Shown here piece by piece: positions 59,404 to 64,000 of a stretch of DNA of 64,000 bases. A program made the translations under genes and the position numbers. The notes below the pieces were generated by a model, which had not been told where the DNA came from, searched no databases, and was given only the letters and a program-made list of their open reading frames with translations. Source of the DNA: CAYGDP01 sp964348665 (GTDB taxonomy: Bacteria > Verrucomicrobiota > Verrucomicrobiia > Palsa-1439 > CAYGDP01); assembly GCA_964348665.1 (NCBI GenBank), contig CAYGDP010000004.1, positions 152,190 through 216,189 on the forward strand, read 5' to 3'. Position 1 is the stretch's first letter. The number at the start of each line of letters is the position of its first letter.

Positions 59404-60180
59404 TTACATTCCCATGATGTTGTAACCGGCATCCACGTAAAGAACTTCGCCCGTGATGCCGCTCGATAAGTCGCTGGCGAGAAATAAACCCGTTTTCCCC
59501 AACTCCGCCGGCTCGATATTGCGTTTTAATGCCGCTTTTTCCGCGTGAAATCGCAGCATGTCGGTAAATCCACTGATGCCGCGCGCTGCCAACGTGTTCA
59601 CGGGACCGGCACTAATGGCGTTGACACGAATCTTTTTTGGGCCGAGATCGGAGGCCAAATACCGAACGGACGATTCCAATGCCGCTTTCGCCACGCCCAT
59701 CACATTGTACCGCGGCACAACTTTTGTGCTCCCGTAATACGTCATGGTGGTGATGCTGCCGCCGTCGGTCATCAGAGGCGCCGCGCCGCGCGAGACCGCC
59801 ACCAGCGAGTACGCGCTGATGTCGAGCGCGGTTTTCCAGGCGTCGCGCGTTGTGCTGACAAAATCGCCTTCCAATGCCTCTTTCGGCGCGAATGCGACCG
59901 AGTGAAGGACAAGGTGCAACTTGCCAAAATCTTTTTTGACCGACTCGAACACGCGCGCCAGGTCTTCGTCCTTGCCGACATCGCACGGATAGAGCGGGGT
60001 ATCCTTGCCAAATTGCCCCACCAATTCTTCCACGTTTTCTTTCAGCCGTTCGCCTTGGTACGTGAACGCGAGCCGCGCGCCGGCTTCGGCCCATGCCTGT
60101 GCGATCGCCCATGCGATACTGCGCTTGTTGGCAACGCCAAGAATCAAGCCCAGTTTGCCATCGAGTAGTTTATCTGCCAT
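59404..60180 (-). CDS. fabI: Enoyl-[acyl-carrier-protein] reductase (NADH)
   Basis: A 258-residue FabI-type SDR. The cofactor site is LILGVANKRSIAWAIAQAWAEAGA. CDVGKDEDLARVF, VLHSVAFAPK and the catalytic Tyr-x6-Lys pair in STKVVPRYNVMGVAKAALESSVRYLA follow, and the C-terminus is SSGITGEVLYVDAGYNIMGM. It reduces trans-2-enoyl-ACP in the last step of each fatty-acid elongation cycle. It begins the operon fabI-bamD-lptE, linking lipid synthesis to outer-membrane assembly. It is the target class of triclosan and isoniazid-type inhibitors, by family knowledge. Confidence 0.96.
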   Translation of the reverse strand: MADKLLDGKLGLILGVANKRSIAWAIAQAWAEAGARLAFTYQGERLKENVEELVGQFGKDTPLYPCDVGKDEDLARVFESVKKDFGKLHLVLHSVAFAPKEALEGDFVSTTRDAWKTALDISAYSLVAVSRGAAPLMTDGGSITTMTYYGSTKVVPRYNVMGVAKAALESSVRYLASDLGPKKIRVNAISAGPVNTLAARGISGFTDMLRFHAEKAALKRNIEPAELGKTGLFLASDLSSGITGEVLYVDAGYNIMGM

Positions 60181-60263
60181 GACGCTGTTGTCGCCGCGAA
60201 TGGCGTGTAAATCAAGGAAAAAACCTTGAGGCGGCTATCTCCGGTGGGGTATGGTTTGGGTTT

Positions 60264-61526
60264 GTGGAGCCAGAAACACAAGGCCAGGAGCGTCTGCAGT
60301 CTTTTCTTCAGACGCAGATTCAGGATTTCCAGCGATTTCCCGCGCCGCAACCCCCTAACCCTGCGATCTGCTTGCAAGTGGACAAACTTGCCCCTCTGTC
60401 CGTCGCGGGATTGGCTGGCATTCAACCCGGTGATTTACTCGTAACGATCAACGGCGGAGCGGCCGGCTCGCTGGACCCCAAATTACACCGAACCGAAGAG
60501 CCGGAAACGCAATTTGTTTTTTTCAACCCGGAACGAGGCGAGATTATCCGGCTCGAAACTTCAGGGATCGATCTCGGGTTTACCCTGAAAGCAACTCCGG
60601 AAGCGGTCGAGGCGAATTTCGTGCCAGCATCGAGCGACTTCGAACTGCTATTGATTCTGTGGAAGGCGGGTCGGTGGGCAGCACTGGAAAAACTCTGCCG
60701 GGAATGTCTCCCCAAGACCGGGATCATGTCGCGGCTATTCGGTGGCGGCCAGTCGGACGGCAAGAGCCGAAACTCGCCCGCGCTTGTTCTGTTGGGCGCG
60801 GCACTTTGGGAACAGGGCAAACGCGAAGAAGGAGCGAAACTGATTGATGAATACGACCGCGATTATGTTTCGAGTTGGACTCTGAATTACCGGGCATTGA
60901 CAGAGTATTATCAGGCGCGCCAGTACCTTGAGACGGGCGAAAATGAAGATGCGCTCGATCTGCTGGGTGAAGCGTTCTTGGACGAACCATTTCCGCAAAT
61001 CGCCTCGTTGATCGAGCAATTAACCGGAGAGCGACCGATGACGAGTCCACATGTGCTAGTCGGCCAGCCGATTCCCGTGGAGTACCGGTTGCGCAGGCTC
61101 GATGGCGCGCCCGGGCGACAATCGCTTCGCGAGGCATTGGCACAGATGCCGCCGGAGAAAGTCATGCTGGTTTGTCTCATGGACGGTTATCGCGGCAACG
61201 GCCCGTACAACGATTTCATGCATTTTTTCCGGAATGTTGCCAAACATGCCAAACCGTTCCTGTATCGGATGCACATCATCACCATGAACGAAATCCGGAA
61301 AGAGGAATACTCCTGGTATTTCGAGGCCGAAGACAAAGCGCGCGAGGAACGATTGCCGTTCGATGTTTTACACGACGAGGACGAAACGGTCACGGACGCA
61401 TTTTTCATTGACCGCTGCCCGTTCACGTTCGCCGTCACCGCCGATGGCACAATCATTTCAGCCGACATGATGGAAAGCCCTGATTTCTGGAATGCCCTCG
61501 CCAAGGCTGCAGGCGCGGGAGAATAG
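60264..61526 (+). CDS. PDZ-like / TPR-like / thioredoxin-like multidomain protein
   Basis: 420 residues from GTG 60264. An N-terminal PDZ-like part (about 35-115) has VDKLAPLSVAGLAGIQPGDLLVTINGGAAG. An alpha-helical TPR-like middle part (about 125-260) has ALVLLGAALWEQGKREEGAKLIDEYDRDY and YYQARQYLETGENEDALDLLGEAF. The C-terminal region (about 265-420) has thioredoxin/AhpC-like spacing (VGQPIPVEYRLRRLDGAPGRQSL, EKVMLVCLMDGYRGNGPYNDFMHFFRNVAKHA, LPFDVLHDEDETVTDAF, TFAVTADGTII). The usual CxxC is absent, so a redox function is doubtful. No named family recognised. Confidence 0.7.
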   Translation: MEPETQGQERLQSFLQTQIQDFQRFPAPQPPNPAICLQVDKLAPLSVAGLAGIQPGDLLVTINGGAAGSLDPKLHRTEEPETQFVFFNPERGEIIRLETSGIDLGFTLKATPEAVEANFVPASSDFELLLILWKAGRWAALEKLCRECLPKTGIMSRLFGGGQSDGKSRNSPALVLLGAALWEQGKREEGAKLIDEYDRDYVSSWTLNYRALTEYYQARQYLETGENEDALDLLGEAFLDEPFPQIASLIEQLTGERPMTSPHVLVGQPIPVEYRLRRLDGAPGRQSLREALAQMPPEKVMLVCLMDGYRGNGPYNDFMHFFRNVAKHAKPFLYRMHIITMNEIRKEEYSWYFEAEDKAREERLPFDVLHDEDETVTDAFFIDRCPFTFAVTADGTIISADMMESPDFWNALAKAAGAGE

Positions 61527-61560
61527 GTAGGAGTTTGCGTGTTCGCACGGCAACGGGATG

Positions 61561-62358
61561 TTATTTCCTCGACGCCGCTTCTGCTGTCTTTTTTCTCTCC
61601 AATCGCGCCGTTTGTTTTTGTTCTTCCCACGGAAATCGCCGCGGCTCGGTGCGCTTCGTCGTCGGCAGTCCGAATCCGATGATGTATGCCCGGCGCGAAA
61701 TGTCGCTGCGATTCGGTCCTGCGTAATGCAACATCCGATTGTGATGAATCGTGCAGCCGCCCGCGGGTATGGGGTAGGGGACAGCTTTCGAGGGATCGGG
61801 CAACAAGTCAATCTCCAACCCGTGAATTCTTGAATCGTTGTTGAGACAGTGATGCGGTTGGACTTCCCATTTGTGGCTGCGCGGCACGAACCACATACAG
61901 CCGTTTTCCACTGTTGCCGGCTGGAGCGGAATCCAAAGGCTGAACGCGTTGTACTGGATGGCAGGATTCCAATATGCTTCGTCCTGATGCCACGGTGTTG
62001 CCGCGCCCGTGCGTGCGGGTTTGAAAATCGCGTGCTCGCCCTGAAAAGTCGCCGCTGCGCCAAGCAACTGTTTCGCGATCGCATCGGCGTTCACGCGATA
62101 CAATCCGTTCTTCAATTCGGGCGCATATTTACTCGGCTGCAAAATCTGCGGCAGCGCGGCTTCTTTGCCTTCCTCGTCCGTCCCCGCCAGATCGAACTGA
62201 TTCCCTTCATCTCGTCCCGCTCGCGCCGCAAACAACCGATCATAAATTTCCCGCATCCACGCCACCTCCTCCGCAGTCGTGACTGCGTCGAGTACGAGAT
62301 AGCCTTCTCGATGATAAAACTCGATTTGTTCGGTCGTCAGTGTGATGGTCGGATTCAT
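61561..62358 (-). CDS. Phytanoyl-CoA dioxygenase (PhyH) family protein
   Basis: A 265-residue Fe(II)/2-oxoglutarate oxygenase fold. The iron ligands are HQDEAYW (His-x-Asp) and a distal His in GGCTIHHNRMLHYAGPNRSDISRRAYIIGFG, where the Arg after it binds 2-oxoglutarate. EQIEFYHREGYLVLDAVTTAEEVAWMREIYDRLF is the usual N-terminal helix region. PhyH proteins of this type are common in Verrucomicrobia and hydroxylate diverse substrates; the substrate here is unknown. The C-terminal residues are basic (QKQTARLERKKTAEAASRK). Confidence 0.9.
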   Translation of the reverse strand: MNPTITLTTEQIEFYHREGYLVLDAVTTAEEVAWMREIYDRLFAARAGRDEGNQFDLAGTDEEGKEAALPQILQPSKYAPELKNGLYRVNADAIAKQLLGAAATFQGEHAIFKPARTGAATPWHQDEAYWNPAIQYNAFSLWIPLQPATVENGCMWFVPRSHKWEVQPHHCLNNDSRIHGLEIDLLPDPSKAVPYPIPAGGCTIHHNRMLHYAGPNRSDISRRAYIIGFGLPTTKRTEPRRFPWEEQKQTARLERKKTAEAASRK

Positions 62359-62382
62359 TTTAAATGGATCGAATATCCAGGA

Positions 62383-64000
62383 TTAAGGTGCGAGCCGCAG
62401 AGCACTTCGAATCTTCCGTAATGCTTGTCCCGCATCACGCCTAACATCTGTGTGCTGGTCATTCAAGGCGTATTCGAGATCAGGGATGAGAGGTTTGGCT
62501 TTTTCTCCGAGGTCTCCCAAAGCTCGCACAATGGCGATTTGAAGCATGTCCTCCGAATCTCGCAGGGCATCTCGAAGCACTTGAATACTGCGACGCTGTT
62601 TCGTGCCGTGCTTGAGTAAAATGCATGCCGCACTAATTCGCTTAGAAGAATCATCATCATTTAACGCCTTCGATAGTATCCGCAAAACCATATCCGTCGG
62701 CACCGTGATCTCAGTGATTGCATACGCAGCTTTGAAAGCGATTGTATTATCACGACTATCGAGTAATTTTTTCAATTCTGACACAGCTGCTCCGGCCCCC
62801 GGGCCGATTTGCGTAAGCAAATCAATTGCGTTGCGCCGACGATTTTTGTCTTCATCCCAAAGCCGACTCACAAGAGTGGGTACAAAAACGCTTGCCTTTG
62901 ATCCCAACCTGGAAATTCGCCCGTAAGCAATTCCCTCATCCAAGTCTTCATCTTGCAAGGCTTGGAGGAGAATTGCATTTGCGGCTGCAGTTTCTTCGCC
63001 GATTTGCAACAGGGCAGTTGCCGCATTTAGTCTAACGACTTTATCACTATCGCTGAGAGCCTTTTGAAGTGACCGAACGACTTTTTCGCTGGATGGCGGC
63101 TGCATAAGTCCAACGTGAAACGAAACTTCTTTACGTAAATCGGCGTCTTCCGCGGCAAGCGCATTGAGCAAAGGAGGGAGGCCGGCTTCTCCCATCGCGG
63201 CTAGTGCGGGGACAGCCCAGTAACGATATAACGGCTTGAGCTTTCCCTCTCGGGTATCCTTAAATTTCACCGCTTCTGTCAAAGCAGGAATTGCCATCTT
63301 TGCGTTTGGCCCGATTGTCTGCAACATCCAGCCGGCAGTCGCATTCCCCTTCTTAACCAGCTCGATTAAAGCCGGAACCGCCTCTATTGCGTCTGGGCCG
63401 ATTTGTCGGAACGTAGCGGTTACACCATAATCGAGATATCCGAGCTTTATTGCTTCGATCATGACTGGCATAGTGACCTTCGCATTGGGTCCATAATATT
63501 CAAATTCACTAAGAACCCCAGCTGCCGCCCGCCTGATATTTTCGTTTTCATCGTGTATCCATTTCATTAATGTCGGGAGGATGAGTTGAGGGTCGGCTCG
63601 CACTATAACTAGAGCGTGTGCGGCATTCCCGTTGATTTCGGGATCAGGATCCTCGAGCGCTTTAACCAGTGCGGGTATTGCTGCGTTTGCATCCGGACCA
63701 ATTCGACGAATTGCATCAATCGCACTTCTTTGTACATCTTTCTCCGGATCTTGGACTAATTCGGCGATTGCGGGCACAGTGAGTTTTGCTGTTCTGTCCA
63801 TCCCTGTTAGAACATTCAAGGCAGTTTGCCTTACTAATTTATCACGATCTTTGAGAGCGCTCATCAAGGCAGAAAGCGCTTTGGGATCGCCACTCTCGCC
63901 TATGCAATATATGATTGCTGCTCGATTACCACAGGTCGGGTCGTCTTGACCTGCTCCCCCAAAACTGGACAGTAGGAAACAATAGACTTGGCTGATAAAG
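62383..64000 (-). CDS. HEAT-repeat protein, 5' end outside the window
   Basis: The frame is open from the right edge (64000) to the stop at 62383, about 538 visible residues, and no start codon is needed within it. The internal TTG at 63867 is not a credible start. It is a string of HEAT units of 35-40 residues, such as VPAIAELVQDPEKDVQRSAIDAIRRIGPDANAAIPALVKALEDPDPEINGNAAHAL, ending QALRKIRSALRLAP. The visible N-terminal part contains CGNRAAIIYCIGESGDPKAL. The protein is an alpha-solenoid scaffold, possibly part of a larger surface or kinase-linked protein. No enzymatic domain is visible. Confidence 0.85.
   Translation of the reverse strand, partial: FISQVYCFLLSSFGGAGQDDPTCGNRAAIIYCIGESGDPKALSALMSALKDRDKLVRQTALNVLTGMDRTAKLTVPAIAELVQDPEKDVQRSAIDAIRRIGPDANAAIPALVKALEDPDPEINGNAAHALVIVRADPQLILPTLMKWIHDENENIRRAAAGVLSEFEYYGPNAKVTMPVMIEAIKLGYLDYGVTATFRQIGPDAIEAVPALIELVKKGNATAGWMLQTIGPNAKMAIPALTEAVKFKDTREGKLKPLYRYWAVPALAAMGEAGLPPLLNALAAEDADLRKEVSFHVGLMQPPSSEKVVRSLQKALSDSDKVVRLNAATALLQIGEETAAANAILLQALQDEDLDEGIAYGRISRLGSKASVFVPTLVSRLWDEDKNRRRNAIDLLTQIGPGAGAAVSELKKLLDSRDNTIAFKAAYAITEITVPTDMVLRILSKALNDDDSSKRISAACILLKHGTKQRRSIQVLRDALRDSEDMLQIAIVRALGDLGEKAKPLIPDLEYALNDQHTDVRRDAGQALRKIRSALRLAP

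Overview
The window looks like a contig from a free-living, Gram-negative bacterium of the PVC superphylum, most likely a soil or freshwater verrucomicrobium (Pedosphaera/Limisphaera-like). The reasons are the gene families present: a ThuA protein, a Tat-exported Gfo/Idh/MocA oxidoreductase, a PhyH dioxygenase, a giant DUF11/Calx-beta surface protein with a planctomycete-like LEERHAP motif, futalosine-pathway menaquinone genes, and an outer-membrane operon (LptE, BamD). GC is moderately high by eye. It is a draft assembly: a 100-N gap at 10364-10463 is flanked by a 55-bp exact duplication and appears to be false.

Layout. 1-5.5 kb: a tightly overlapping operon (M42 peptidase, XdhC, MocA-like nucleotidyltransferase, membrane protein, VOC protein) followed by pyruvate kinase. 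5.5-6.15 kb: an apparent sigma-54 transcription unit with three tiny ORFs, closed by a strong terminator. 6.2-8.7 kb: M32 carboxypeptidase convergent with ThuA. 9.0-13.6 kb: menaquinone cluster of a UbiA prenyltransferase, an MqnE-MqnA fusion, MqnC and an adenylate kinase. 13.9-18.7 kb: giant surface protein, an SDR and fmt. 18.7-24.4 kb (minus): an ammonium-sensing phosphorelay of Amt-histidine kinase, response regulator, hybrid kinase and double receiver. 24.5-27.9 kb: SDR, O-methyltransferase, DASS transporter. 28.0-32.4 kb (minus): glycine cleavage genes gcvT-gcvH-gcvP. 32.5-36.9 kb: hybrid kinase, tRNA(CAU), YjbQ, hpt-moaD-moaE, rsmE. 37.1-44.0 kb (minus): dnaJ, grpE, acyl-CoA ligase, secreted protein, and an active/inactive M16 peptidase pair split by a four-helix-bundle element. 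44.1-46.3 kb: rhodanese, exported oxidoreductase, DUF3592. 46.3-52.5 kb: a leu region in which leuC and leuD are separated by about 3.6 kb holding a two-gene Mrr-nuclease/membrane coiled-coil module, a TPR protein and repeats. 52.5-64 kb: TPR protein, discoidin/amidotransferase-like exported protein, MFS, aldo/keto reductase, secreted metalloprotease, lptE-bamD-fabI, a PDZ/TPR/thioredoxin-like protein, PhyH, and a HEAT-repeat protein running off the right edge.

The most notable observations are the sigma-54 small-ORF unit, the MqnE-MqnA fusion, the Mrr-linked two-gene module inside the split leuCD locus, the Amt-kinase relay, and several families of small palindromic elements. Two of these elements lie in frame inside conserved genes (fmt and an M16 peptidase), one MITE-like element disrupts an antitoxin-like gene, and one inverted-repeat cassette carries a truncated four-helix-bundle gene. 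Function assignments rest on motif reading of translations. No database search was run.
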